Source: Planctomycetota bacterium
GTDB taxonomy: Bacteria; Planctomycetota; UBA1135; GCA-002686595
Direction: 5' to 3'
Assembly (NCBI GenBank): GCA_028823185.1
Contig: JAPKBY010000007.1
Location: 1 to 18,525, forward strand
DNA: 18,525 nt
A program made the translations under genes and the position numbers. The notes beneath the pieces are model-generated. The model saw nothing but the letters and a program-made list of their open reading frames with translations. It did no database searches and was not told where the DNA came from. Below are positions 1 through 7,861 of this stretch, in pieces. Each line of letters opens with the position of its first letter. Position 1 is the stretch's first letter.

Positions 1-53
1 CCTGCCATAAGGATTCCGGCTGTTCTAGGGGGCTGATTCATTCGCTGATTCAT
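1..53 (-). CDS. Partial N-terminus, possible nucleotidyltransferase (runs off left edge)
   Basis: A minus-strand reading frame opens with ATG at 53 and is still open at the window edge. The 17 complete codons read MNQRMNQPPRTAGILMA, and the next begins GG (Gly). A short N-terminus followed by hydrophobic 'AGILMAG' resembles the first beta strand and glycine loop that open MobA/IspD/GlmU-like nucleotidyltransferases (GxxLAGGxxxR). The diagnostic GG-x-S/G-x-R part lies outside the window, so the family is a guess from very few residues. A second in-frame ATG at 41 is an equally good start, and neither has a clear SD. The gene would follow the CNNM/CBS gene ending at 157 in the same direction, with a 103-bp gap. 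Confidence 0.35.
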   Translation of the reverse strand, partial: MNQRMNQPPRTAGILMA

Positions 54-156
54 GTTCGTAGGTAGAGGTCTGACCAGAAGCGGTCGCAGGAAAGATCCTC
101 AAGGGCGAATATCCTACCTAGAGAGAGAGGTTGCAGCCAAGTCTGAGATTTTCATC

Positions 157-1116
157 TCACCAGCTTCCTAGGTCTCCAGAGATCTCCTCTAAGAGGTCTT
201 TTAGGGCGACTAGGCCAACGGGGGCCTCCAAGGAGCCCACAACTGCCATTCGAACGCCCCGCAGGCGTAAACGAGCGATCGCTCGATCTACCGGAGTCGA
301 GGGCTGCAGCGTCAAGACCTCACGCAGATGAATGAAGGGGTCCGACCCCTCTCCAGCCCCAAGGACATCGAGTTGATGGATATACCCCGTCACGACTCCA
401 TGCACATTGGTGACCGGCAAGCGCGAGTACTGAGCGTCTCCTACAGCTGCCCAGGCCGCGCTCTTTTCATCAGAATCGCAGACCCTGACGACCTTCTCCC
501 AAGGCGTCATCACGCGCTCAAGAGGTACACCACGTAGAGCTAGGGCGTTGCGCGCTAGCTCCTCTGCACGCGGCTCAAGCGCTCCGAGCAAGGTGCCCTC
601 ATGCAGCAAGCGCTCCACTGACTCACGCGTACCGCTCGCGTCCTCTGTCTCACCTTGGATCCCGAAGATGAACTCAAGGCATCTGCTGATCAAAGAGAGG
701 ACGCGCTCGGCAGGCCAGAGAAAGATCCGAACGACAAAGAGGAAGTCAGCGGTCCAAGCCATCGCGGCATGAGGTCGCTTGCGATAAAGATCTTTCGGAA
801 GCGCCTCTGCAAAGAGGAAGACGACTGGTGTCAAGAGGAGGACTACGAGCAGCTCATGAGCGACGCCTCTCACACCTCCTCCGCCGAGGGCCTCTGCCTT
901 CCAAGTGAGGATCTGCAGCGCCAAGTTGTTCCCGATCAAAATCGTCACGAGCACCGCGGACTCTCGATTCACGAGATAGCGCAGGAGCTTCGCAGAGCGA
1001 CGCCCCTTGCGCGCCTCTACATCTAAGCGAGGCTGAGAGAGCCGGTAGAGTCCAGTCTCAGCGCCAGAGAAGATCGCGCTCGCGAAGAGCGCTCCAAGGA
1101 TCACCAGCCAAGTCAT
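157..1116 (-). CDS. CNNM/CorC-type membrane protein with CBS domains, lacking the C-terminal CorC_HlyC domain
   Basis: A 319-residue integral membrane protein of the CNNM (DUF21) family, whose better-studied members act in Mg2+/Co2+ transport or efflux. The N-terminal DUF21 domain (about 1-150) carries the signature FSGAETGLYRL (16-26) and the half-motif EALPKD (104-109), related to the family's GEILPK, with hydrophobic segments near 3-20, 53-72, 88-108 and 122-145. A CBS pair follows: VMTPW (202-206) through about 310, with EALxGLVALKDLLEEI-like ending. The protein stops directly after the second CBS, so the CorC_HlyC domain of its upstream neighbour is absent. Its ATG overlaps the neighbour's TGA by 4 bp (ATGA), and AAGGAG sits 7 nt upstream of the start, which implies translational coupling. 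A paired function with the upstream paralogue is inference. Confidence 0.88.
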   Translation of the reverse strand: MTWLVILGALFASAIFSGAETGLYRLSQPRLDVEARKGRRSAKLLRYLVNRESAVLVTILIGNNLALQILTWKAEALGGGGVRGVAHELLVVLLLTPVVFLFAEALPKDLYRKRPHAAMAWTADFLFVVRIFLWPAERVLSLISRCLEFIFGIQGETEDASGTRESVERLLHEGTLLGALEPRAEELARNALALRGVPLERVMTPWEKVVRVCDSDEKSAAWAAVGDAQYSRLPVTNVHGVVTGYIHQLDVLGAGEGSDPFIHLREVLTLQPSTPVDRAIARLRLRGVRMAVVGSLEAPVGLVALKDLLEEISGDLGSW

Positions 1117-2336
1117 GACTTAGCTCCTTCCGTGCTCACATGAAGATCGACGGCGACGACCCTGCGACCTCTTGCATCTGAGACCTCACAGACGAGGGCC
1201 CCGACCTCAACGCGGTCACCTACCCTTGGGATACGCCCCAAGAGCGCGGTCACCATCCCCCCGACAGTTTCAAACTCTGTCGGGACTACGCTCTGACCGA
1301 AGTGCCAATTCCAATCCCGAATCGCGAGGTTGCCCGCGACGCGATAGCGACCATCCCCCAAGGGGATGACGGGTTTCTCGCGCTCTTCACCTTCTGTCCT
1401 GAGCTCCCCTACGAGCTCCTCAAAGATGTCCTCTACTGTCACGAGCCCTGCAGTGCCCCCCCACTCGTCCACCACGATAGCTTCAGCAGCGCGATCGCTC
1501 TTGAACGCGGCGAGGAGATCGAGCACTCCTGCCACCTCGGGAACAAACTTGATCGGCATCACAGACTGCTCCAAGGGGCGGTCTGGACGACTCAAGAGAT
1601 CGCGCACCCGAACGCAACCGAGCACATGATCAGCGTCTCCATCGATCACGGGCAGACGCGGGAGACGCGCCTCAATCGCCGCGCTGATCTTCAGAGAGTG
1701 ATCTTCGTCCTGTATGTCTAGGAAGACCACGTCCACACGAGGAATCATGATCTCCCTGACGCGCGTGCCGCCCAGCTCGACGATCTCAGACAGCACCTCT
1801 GCTTCAATGCGCTCAAGCTCTCCGACCTCACCGGCTCTCCCGAGGACCTCATCTAAGATCTCAGGTGTGAGCGATGCCTCCTCCGCGCTCTGTCGAACGA
1901 AGATCCTCTCCGCGAACTCTAAGAAGCTCAAGACCCCTCGGCGCAGAGGTCCCGTCAATCGAACAAAGAGAGACAGGGGTGGCGCCGTCCATCGCACGAC
2001 ACGCTCAGGAGCCCTCAACGCCAAGGTCTTAGGGAGGATCTCTCCGCACAGTAAGAGAACAGCCAAGACAGCTGCGCCTGAGTAAAGCGAGCCTTCTCCG
2101 ACAGCCTCTAGGCGAGTAGCGAAGGCGAAGTAGAGGAGATTCGTGACTAGGTTTCCCAACAAGATTGAGACGAGCAGCTCACGTGGATTTGCGAGGAGAT
2201 CTTTCACCCGCTGCGATGCCGAGGCTCGCTGATTCATCGAGAGACGAAAGAGCGCGGTCTCTGAGGCGCTAAATGAGCCTGAGAGTGCCAAGAGGAGCAC
2301 CAGGAGCGCCCAGAGGAAGAGTTCTTCTTCTATCAC
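1113..2336 (-). CDS. CNNM/CorC family protein (DUF21-CBS-CBS-CorC_HlyC)
   Basis: A full-length 407-residue member of the CNNM/CorC (HlyC/CorC, TlyC-like) family, a membrane protein linked to divalent cation (Mg2+/Co2+) homeostasis. DUF21 occupies about 1-150, with SGSFSASETALFRLS (19-33) and GEILPKTLALR (98-108). The CBS pair runs from VREIMIPR (193-200) to EWGGTAGLVTVEDIFEELVG (291-310), the strongest signature of the family. The CorC_HlyC domain covers about 325-402, including the typical ETVGGMV (356-362). The start is GTG at 2336, overlapping the kinase stop as GTGA, with AAGGAG 5 nt upstream. It lies inside the long minus-strand cluster and is followed by a shorter paralogue with a 4-bp overlap. 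The transported ion cannot be read from the sequence. Confidence 0.93.
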   Translation of the reverse strand: MIEEELFLWALLVLLLALSGSFSASETALFRLSMNQRASASQRVKDLLANPRELLVSILLGNLVTNLLYFAFATRLEAVGEGSLYSGAAVLAVLLLCGEILPKTLALRAPERVVRWTAPPLSLFVRLTGPLRRGVLSFLEFAERIFVRQSAEEASLTPEILDEVLGRAGEVGELERIEAEVLSEIVELGGTRVREIMIPRVDVVFLDIQDEDHSLKISAAIEARLPRLPVIDGDADHVLGCVRVRDLLSRPDRPLEQSVMPIKFVPEVAGVLDLLAAFKSDRAAEAIVVDEWGGTAGLVTVEDIFEELVGELRTEGEEREKPVIPLGDGRYRVAGNLAIRDWNWHFGQSVVPTEFETVGGMVTALLGRIPRVGDRVEVGALVCEVSDARGRRVVAVDLHVSTEGAKS

Positions 2337-3904
2337 TTTTGCTCCTTAGCTATGGGCAGACACAGCTCCGCCAGAAATCCCTGCAGCGGTTCGCTAGAGA
2401 GCAACAACCTCCCGCCATGCGCGCTCGCGACATGAAGCGCGAGCGGCAACCCAAGACCCGTTCCGCGACCGACATCTTTGCTCGTGTAGAAGATGTCCGT
2501 GAGCCGTGCGAGGCGCTCAGGCTCGACCCCTGGACCGTTATCTTCAATCTGGACTCGACACTCTCCATCCTTAGAGAGCAGCCCCACCCTGAGCTCGGGT
2601 GACCCGCTGCGACAGCCATCTTCAAGCGAATCGAGAGAGTTCTGCAGGAGGTTCAGAACTGCCTGGCCGATCTCGCTCTGATCTCCTTGAACCTTCGTCT
2701 CGCCCGCTGCATCTAATTGAACCTCTAACGAGACTCCTTGAGAGCTAGCTCGATGTTCAATCAGCGCGACCGCATCCTGCACAGCCTCCTTTAACTCGAA
2801 CGGGGCCTCACTCACGCTCGCGCGCGGCGTGAAGCGCAAGAGCTTCCCAACGATGCCTTGAATTCGGACGAGCCCGCCATCTACGAGCTGTAGATAGCGC
2901 TCACGACGCTCTGGATCGAGATCTCCGCGCTCTAGGGATTCAACAGCGCTGCGCATACCTCCGAGCGGATTGTTGATCTCATGCGCGATGCCGGCAGCGA
3001 GCTCACCCATCGCAGCTAGCCTGCGCTGTGTCATCGCCGCCTCCTCCGCTGTGCGCGCCTTGGCACGCTCATCAGCGGCGACCTCTTCAAGATGAACCCT
3101 CGCCCTTGTCACCTCACCCGCCATGTCATTGAAACCCTGCACGAGATCCGCGATCTCGTCAGAGCTGGAAGGCACCTTGAGGCGAACCTCAAGGTCGCCC
3201 TCCGAGAGTCGCGCTGAGGCCGCAGCGAGATCTTGCACTGGGCCCAAGACCTTTCTCCTCAACACCCAAAAGGTCGCGGCAGACAAGAGCAGCGTGTTCC
3301 CCAGATACCACGGGAGTAAATCGAGGGCGAGCTCGCGCGGCCCTGCACCAGCAGGGACTTGGAACCAGCAGCCCCCCCAGACCTCACCAGAGCGATCATA
3401 GATCGGGATCGCGACGCCTCCAGAGGCCAGGATGTTTTCGCTCGTACTCATCGAAGATGAGATCGCCTCCAGGACGCTCCCACGATCAAAGCTTAACGAT
3501 CGATGAGCCGCGCCCAAGGGATTGAGAAAGACACCGCGCGGAACGAGCTCCTTAGACTCGACTCGCTCGAGGTTTCTATCGACGAGGATCGCATCAGAGA
3601 ACTCTCCCCACCAAGGCCACTCAAGGATCGAAGCCACCTTGAGCTCTCCCCCGGGATTGATCGTCCCTTGGAGCGTGTACAAGAGCAGCTTCCGGAATCG
3701 CTCGGAGACCTCCTCTCGCTCCATCGAGATCCGCTCTACTAGGAACACAAGCCCTGCACCAAACACCGCAGAGTTAGCGGCCATGACGAGCAAGAGCACC
3801 CTGAGGCCAAGGGAGAACCTCACGCCACGCACCTCCGATAGAGGCTTGGGGTTGGAGGGGTGCTCATTATCGTTGGGTCCATCAGCTATGGCGGGCTCAG
3901 ACAC
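2333..3904 (-). CDS. Membrane sensor histidine kinase (HAMP-HisKA-HATPase), NtrB/AtoS-like
   Basis: A 523-residue transmembrane sensor histidine kinase. In order it has a short cytoplasmic tail, TM1 (about 33-57), an extracytoplasmic sensor region of some 135 residues, TM2 (about 197-215), a HAMP linker (216-268) and a charged coiled coil (265-298). HisKA follows with AAGIAHEINNPLGG (303-316, phosphoacceptor His308). The ATPase domain has the N box NLLQNSLDS (418-426), the G1 box EDNGPGV (454-460) and the G2 box GTGLGLPLA (481-489). HEINNPL is typical of kinases that pair with NtrC-type sigma54 activators, but no receiver domain or response regulator lies in the window. The start is GTG at 3904, overlapping gspF by 8 bp. 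Its SD is weak, and alternative GTG codons occur in the first 28 residues, so the exact start is uncertain. Placement after pilus/secretion genes suggests, but does not show, a link to them. Confidence 0.92.
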   Translation of the reverse strand: MSEPAIADGPNDNEHPSNPKPLSEVRGVRFSLGLRVLLLVMAANSAVFGAGLVFLVERISMEREEVSERFRKLLLYTLQGTINPGGELKVASILEWPWWGEFSDAILVDRNLERVESKELVPRGVFLNPLGAAHRSLSFDRGSVLEAISSSMSTSENILASGGVAIPIYDRSGEVWGGCWFQVPAGAGPRELALDLLPWYLGNTLLLSAATFWVLRRKVLGPVQDLAAASARLSEGDLEVRLKVPSSSDEIADLVQGFNDMAGEVTRARVHLEEVAADERAKARTAEEAAMTQRRLAAMGELAAGIAHEINNPLGGMRSAVESLERGDLDPERRERYLQLVDGGLVRIQGIVGKLLRFTPRASVSEAPFELKEAVQDAVALIEHRASSQGVSLEVQLDAAGETKVQGDQSEIGQAVLNLLQNSLDSLEDGCRSGSPELRVGLLSKDGECRVQIEDNGPGVEPERLARLTDIFYTSKDVGRGTGLGLPLALHVASAHGGRLLLSSEPLQGFLAELCLPIAKEQK

Positions 3905-5033
3905 TCCCGAGCTGGCTCATGATCTCCATCAGAGGCAAGAAGAGCGCCACCACGATAAATCCTACAATCCCAGCGATAAGAATGAGGAGCGTCGGCTCAA
4001 GGAGCTTGAAGAAAGCCTCAATCGTGCGGTCTACCTGCACTTCATAGGCGTCTGCGACCTTGAGCAACATCCGGTCAAGCTCACCCGTCTCTTCACCCAC
4101 GTCGACCATGTTCACGACGAGGTCATCAAAGAGACCCGTCTCACCCATCGGGCGCGCGAGCCCCTCTCCCTCTCTGACGACCCTGCGGATGTCTTCGATA
4201 GCCTCAGCCAAGACGTCGTTCCCCGTCGTGTCGCGGACGATAGAGAGTCCATCCAAGTGCGGGACACCGGCCTGGATCAAGGTTCCAAACATGCGCGCGA
4301 ATCCAGCGACGATTGAGTTAGAGAGCACGATCCCCAGCCCAGGGACTTTCAGCAGTATGCCGTGAATTCGATAGCGGTACGCGCCACCTCTGCGCATCGC
4401 GCCCAGGTGCAAGAACGCAAGCAGCACAGGCATACCGAAGACCAGATACCAGTACTCGACGAAGACATCAGAGAGCGAGAGCAGCGCCTCAGTCGGTCCG
4501 GGGAGGTCGACACCGAAGGAGTCAAAGATCTCTCGAAACTTAGGAATGACCCATGTGATGACCGCAGCGAGCACACCCATCGCCACCGTCAAGATGACCA
4601 TCGGATAAATCATGGCACCGCGTACGGTCGCTCGGATCCCCGCCGCCTTCTCGCGGAAGGAGGCGAGGCGTGTGAGCACAGTGTCCAAGATGCCGCCTGC
4701 CTCACCTGCGCGAACCATGCTCGAATAGAGACTGTCGAAGACCGCCTCGTGCTTGGCCATCGCTTCTGAGAGCGGTGTTCCCCCAGAGACGTCATCGACG
4801 AGGTCTTGAAGGACATATTTGAAAGGTCCCGGCCTGGTCTGTCCCTCAAGGATAGTGAGAGCCTTCACGACTGGGATGCCGGCCTCTGAGAGCGTCGCCA
4901 ACTGAATCGTGAAGTCATTCACGACCTGCTGGGCTACGCGTCCACCACGCCCCTTCTCGCGCGGCGCATTCCCGCTAGAGGCCCGCGGGCCTGAGTCGCC
5001 CGGCTGGGCTGTTCTTTTGATCTTCTTTGCCAT
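3897..5033 (-). CDS. gspF: GspF/PilC-family inner-membrane platform protein of a type II secretion / type IV pilus system
   Basis: A 378-residue polytopic protein that anchors the assembly or secretion ATPase at the inner membrane. It holds two T2SSF repeats. In the first, LATLSEAGIPVVKALTILE (45-63) is followed by MVRAGEAGGILDTVL (106-120). The second has matching FGTLIQAGVPHLDGLSIV (249-266) and MVDVGEETGELDRMLLKVA (309-327). TM segments lie near 141-163, 193-213 and 343-368. The N-terminus is a basic, low-complexity tail of about 33 residues. The ATG at 5033 has no clear SD and sits 68 bp after the stop of the upstream ATPase gene; that gap can fold into an interrupted hairpin. The length is slightly short for the family (about 400), with the core intact. 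Adjacent ATPase genes support the assignment, but the sequence does not decide between T2SS and T4P. Confidence 0.95.
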   Translation of the reverse strand: MAKKIKRTAQPGDSGPRASSGNAPREKGRGGRVAQQVVNDFTIQLATLSEAGIPVVKALTILEGQTRPGPFKYVLQDLVDDVSGGTPLSEAMAKHEAVFDSLYSSMVRAGEAGGILDTVLTRLASFREKAAGIRATVRGAMIYPMVILTVAMGVLAAVITWVIPKFREIFDSFGVDLPGPTEALLSLSDVFVEYWYLVFGMPVLLAFLHLGAMRRGGAYRYRIHGILLKVPGLGIVLSNSIVAGFARMFGTLIQAGVPHLDGLSIVRDTTGNDVLAEAIEDIRRVVREGEGLARPMGETGLFDDLVVNMVDVGEETGELDRMLLKVADAYEVQVDRTIEAFFKLLEPTLLILIAGIVGFIVVALFLPLMEIMSQLGSV

Positions 5034-5061
5034 GTGTTTCGTGCGCTAGATGAATTCAACG

Positions 5062-5092
5062 CAGCCCAAAAGCCTACCAGAGGCAAAGGCTG
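5062..5092 (-). other. Interrupted stem-loop between the second GspE-type gene and gspF
   Basis: An outer 5-bp arm pair CAGCC (5062-5066) / GGCTG (5088-5092) encloses an inner 4-bp pair GCCT (5072-5075) / AGGC (5081-5084), separated by an asymmetric internal loop. It lies in the largest gap of the cluster, between the upstream ATPase stop (5102) and the gspF start (5033). No U-tract follows, so it looks more like an mRNA stability or processing element than a terminator. The stems are short and could be chance. Confidence 0.25.
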
Positions 5093-5101
5093 AATCTCGA
5101 C

Positions 5102-6781
5102 TCAGACGAGAGTCTCTCTCAAGACCTCTTCGATTGTCGTGACGCCCTCGAGCACTGCATCTAGGCCTGAGTCGCGCAAACTGCGCATTCCTGAAGCCCT
5201 CGCTGCCTCCCTGAGCTCATTTGTTGAGCCGCCCTTCAAGACACGGCTCTTCATCGCCGCGTCCAGCCTCAAGATCTCAAACAGCCCCACGCGACCTTTG
5301 TAGCCCGTGTGGTGACACTCCTCACAACCTTTTCCGAAGTAGAGGGTGGAGTCCTCAAACTGCGTGCTGTCAGGGCCGAGCTCTCGCAGCAGATCTTCAT
5401 CCGGCTTGTAAGCCTCTCTACAGTTCGAACAGATGCGCCGCACAAGACGTTGAGCGACGACAGCCTCGAGGGTAGCTGAGATGAGGAATGGCGCGATGCC
5501 CATATCCACGAGACGAGTGATCGTGCTCGGCGCGTCGTTGGTGTGAATCGTCGAGAACACCGTGTGTCCAGTGAGGCTCGCCTCGACCGCGACAGCCGCC
5601 GTCTCCTCATCTCGGATCTCGCCGACGAGGATCTTGTCAGGGTCCTGACGCAAGATGGTCCTCAAGACGGACGCATAAGTGACTCCGATGTCTGTGTTCA
5701 CAGGCACCTGAACGATCCCTTCGATGTCGTACTCGACTGGATCCTCTGTAGTGATGATCTTCACCTCAGCAGAGTTCGCCTCCTGCAACATCGCGTATAG
5801 GGTCGTCGTCTTTCCTGACCCCGTTGGGCCCGTGATCAGCACGATCCCGTGCGGGAGCTCGACAAGATCTCGCAGCGCCTCCTCCTCAGCCTTGGCTAAG
5901 CCGAGGGCGCGCAGATCCAAGCTCACAGCGGAGCGGTCTAGGATTCTCAAGACGCAACCCTCTCCTGAGATCGAGGGGAGAGTGGCGACACGGAGGTCGA
6001 CAGGTCTCCCATCAATGGAGAGCTCGATGCGGCCGTCCTGCGGCACGCGGGTCTCGGTGATGTCTAAGCTGCTCATGACCTTTACGCGGCTCACGAGCGG
6101 CAATGCGAGGTGCGGAGGCGGCGACTCGACCTCGTACAAGGTGCCATCCACTCGGTAGCGAATCCTGAAAGAGTCCTCGAAGCTCTCAAAGTGAATGTCA
6201 CTGGCCCTGTCCCGGATCGCGCGATGAAGGATGGAGTTGAGGAGTCTCACAACCGGCTGGCTCGCTGCGGCTGACTCTGAGTCATGATCACCCACCGAGG
6301 CGGCGGCGTCGGCGATAGCGTCCGCGAGGCTCTCCTCTGCGCCGTAGAGTTCTTCAACGAGCTGCGCGATCCGCTCCGCATCCCCGACGGCCCCGCGCAC
6401 CGGCATGCCTGTCGAGAACGAGAGGTCTTCGAGCACCGCCGTGTTCAACGGATCTCCGATAGCCACGATCAGCGTGTCAGCTTCAATTCGGATAGGAAGC
6501 ACCCCGAAGGTGTGCGCTGTAGAAGCGTCGACCTTCTCAAGGGCCTCTTCACTCGGCCCTATTTGGTCTAGATCGACGGTCTCTAGCCCCGCTTGCTCAG
6601 CGAGCCCCATCGCAACATCTGCGTTGCTGCAGTGCCCAAGCACGACGAGGATTTGGCCAAAGAGGCCTCCTTGTTCGCGCTGCGCTTCAAGCGCCTCTTG
6701 AACCTGCCCCTCACCCACGACCTTGCGGGTTTTAAGGACTTGACCAAGGAGCCGGCGGCCTCCGCTCTGGGCGTCGCTCAA
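5102..6781 (-). CDS. gspE: GspE/PilB-family assembly/secretion ATPase with N-terminal MshEN-like domain (second copy)
   Basis: A 559-residue hexameric AAA-type secretion ATPase expected to energise pilin or pseudopilin polymerisation at the cytoplasmic face. The MshEN/GspE_N-like N-terminal domain (about 8-145) opens with RRLLGQVLKTRKVV; related MshEN domains can bind c-di-GMP, though that is not shown here. The catalytic half has SQPVVRLLNSIL (174-185), Walker A GPTGSGKTT (318-326), Asp box TTEDPVEY (344-351), RQDPD (378-382), Walker B with ILVGEIRD (384-391) and His box TGHTVFSTIHTND (404-416). The tetracysteine zinc motif is C451-x2-C454 with C486-x2-C489. The start is TTG at 6781, overlapping the pilT stop (TTGA), with GGAG 8 nt upstream; the N-domain starts at once, so a later start is unlikely. 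It retains every catalytic motif, unlike its paralogue at 7862-9520. Confidence 0.96.
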   Translation of the reverse strand: MSDAQSGGRRLLGQVLKTRKVVGEGQVQEALEAQREQGGLFGQILVVLGHCSNADVAMGLAEQAGLETVDLDQIGPSEEALEKVDASTAHTFGVLPIRIEADTLIVAIGDPLNTAVLEDLSFSTGMPVRGAVGDAERIAQLVEELYGAEESLADAIADAAASVGDHDSESAAASQPVVRLLNSILHRAIRDRASDIHFESFEDSFRIRYRVDGTLYEVESPPPHLALPLVSRVKVMSSLDITETRVPQDGRIELSIDGRPVDLRVATLPSISGEGCVLRILDRSAVSLDLRALGLAKAEEEALRDLVELPHGIVLITGPTGSGKTTTLYAMLQEANSAEVKIITTEDPVEYDIEGIVQVPVNTDIGVTYASVLRTILRQDPDKILVGEIRDEETAAVAVEASLTGHTVFSTIHTNDAPSTITRLVDMGIAPFLISATLEAVVAQRLVRRICSNCREAYKPDEDLLRELGPDSTQFEDSTLYFGKGCEECHHTGYKGRVGLFEILRLDAAMKSRVLKGGSTNELREAARASGMRSLRDSGLDAVLEGVTTIEEVLRETLV

Positions 6782-7845
6782 AGACGAGACTCCAAATCGG
6801 CGCGATCTTGCGCGGCCCCTAAGGCGACTATCGGCGAGATCACATCTTTGCGAACAAGATCAAGCAGGTAGTCGTCGAGCGTCACCATCCCCATTCGCCG
6901 TGATGTCTGAATCGTGGACTGGAGCTTGTTTGTCTCGTTCTTACGAATGAGGTTTCCGACAGCGGGCGTCATAAGCATCACCTCAAAGGCGGCCACTCTT
7001 CCCTTGCCATCCTTGCGTGGGAGCAGCACTTGACTCACGACCGCGACGAGAGAGACCGAGAGTTGAGCTCGAATCTGTTCTTGTTGATTAGCGGGGAAGG
7101 CGTCAATGATCCGGTTCACAGTACGAGCGCTGCCTGTCGTGTGGAGCGTCCCAAAGACGAGGTGTCCTGTCTCTGCAGCCGTGATCGCAGCAGAGATCGT
7201 CTCCAGATCACGCATCTCACCCAATAAGATGACGTCAGGGTCCTGACGCAAGACGCGTCGCATCGCCTCTGCAAAGTCAGGGACATCGCTCCCAGAGCTT
7301 AATTTCCCTACCTCACGCTGAGTGACGAGCCCCTGCTTGTGCGAGTGGTAATACTCGATCGGGTCTTCGATGGTGATGATGTGGCGATCTGAATTCCCGT
7401 TGATCCAATCGATCAAGGTCGCGAGCGTCGTCGTCTTACCTGAGCCGGTAGGACCTGTGACCAGGATCAACCCTCGCGGCGTGTTCAAGAGCTCCTGAAC
7501 AGCCTCGGGGATGCCGATTTGATCAAAGCTGAGCAGCTCAGAGGGGATCAAACGAAGCACGGCGGAGTACCGACCACGCTGTCTGAAGACGCTGGCCCTG
7601 AAGCGGTTCCCGTCACCATGTGCGATGCCAAAGTCAGTAGACCCGATCGTATTCAACTCCTCCCACTGCGAGTCATTGCAGAGCTCTCGCGCAAGCACCT
7701 CAGAGGCGCTCTCGTCTAAGGCCTCCTCGATGAGTGAGATGAGCTTACCGCTCATGCGCCCGACCGGCGGACGACCTGGGTTCAGGTGCAGGTCACTCGC
7801 ACCCTTCTCGATGGCCAGCCCCATCAACTCTTTTGCGCTCAACAC
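6778..7845 (-). CDS. pilT: PilT-family twitching/retraction ATPase
   Basis: A 355-residue retraction ATPase that powers depolymerisation of type IV pili. The start is taken as GTG at 7845, not the farther upstream ATG at 7926. AAAGGAG lies 9 nt before the GTG, the upstream gene stops at 7862, and PilT proteins begin close to the 'MGLAIEKGASDLHL' motif. With this start the motifs are ASDLHL (16-21), Walker A GPTGSGKTT (131-139), Asp box TIEDPIEYY (158-166), RQDPD (200-204), Walker B ILLGEMRD (206-213) and the His box around TGHLVFGTLHTT. AVGNLIRKN (295-303) is a divergent form of the PilT AIRNLIRE motif needed for retraction. Unlike the two flanking ATPases it has no MshEN domain and no tetracysteine motif. 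Its presence argues for a dynamic pilus rather than a pure T2SS. Confidence 0.96.
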   Translation of the reverse strand: MLSAKELMGLAIEKGASDLHLNPGRPPVGRMSGKLISLIEEALDESASEVLARELCNDSQWEELNTIGSTDFGIAHGDGNRFRASVFRQRGRYSAVLRLIPSELLSFDQIGIPEAVQELLNTPRGLILVTGPTGSGKTTTLATLIDWINGNSDRHIITIEDPIEYYHSHKQGLVTQREVGKLSSGSDVPDFAEAMRRVLRQDPDVILLGEMRDLETISAAITAAETGHLVFGTLHTTGSARTVNRIIDAFPANQQEQIRAQLSVSLVAVVSQVLLPRKDGKGRVAAFEVMLMTPAVGNLIRKNETNKLQSTIQTSRRMGMVTLDDYLLDLVRKDVISPIVALGAAQDRADLESRL

Positions 7846-7854
7846 TGTAAGTCT

Positions 7855-7861
7855 CTCCTTT
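7855..7861 (-). promoter_or_regulatory. Shine-Dalgarno that fixes the pilT start
   Basis: The minus strand reads AAAGGAG here, 9 nt upstream of the GTG at 7845 and just after the TGA (7864-7862) of the preceding ATPase gene. It decides the start in favour of GTG; the alternative ATG at 7926 would overlap the upstream gene by 65 bp. Confidence 0.8.

Noticed and set aside
3522..4316. 264-codon plus-strand open frame spanning the kinase and gspF genes
   Set aside because: Crosses the junction of two well-supported minus-strand genes and has Ser/Arg-rich composition typical of an antisense shadow.
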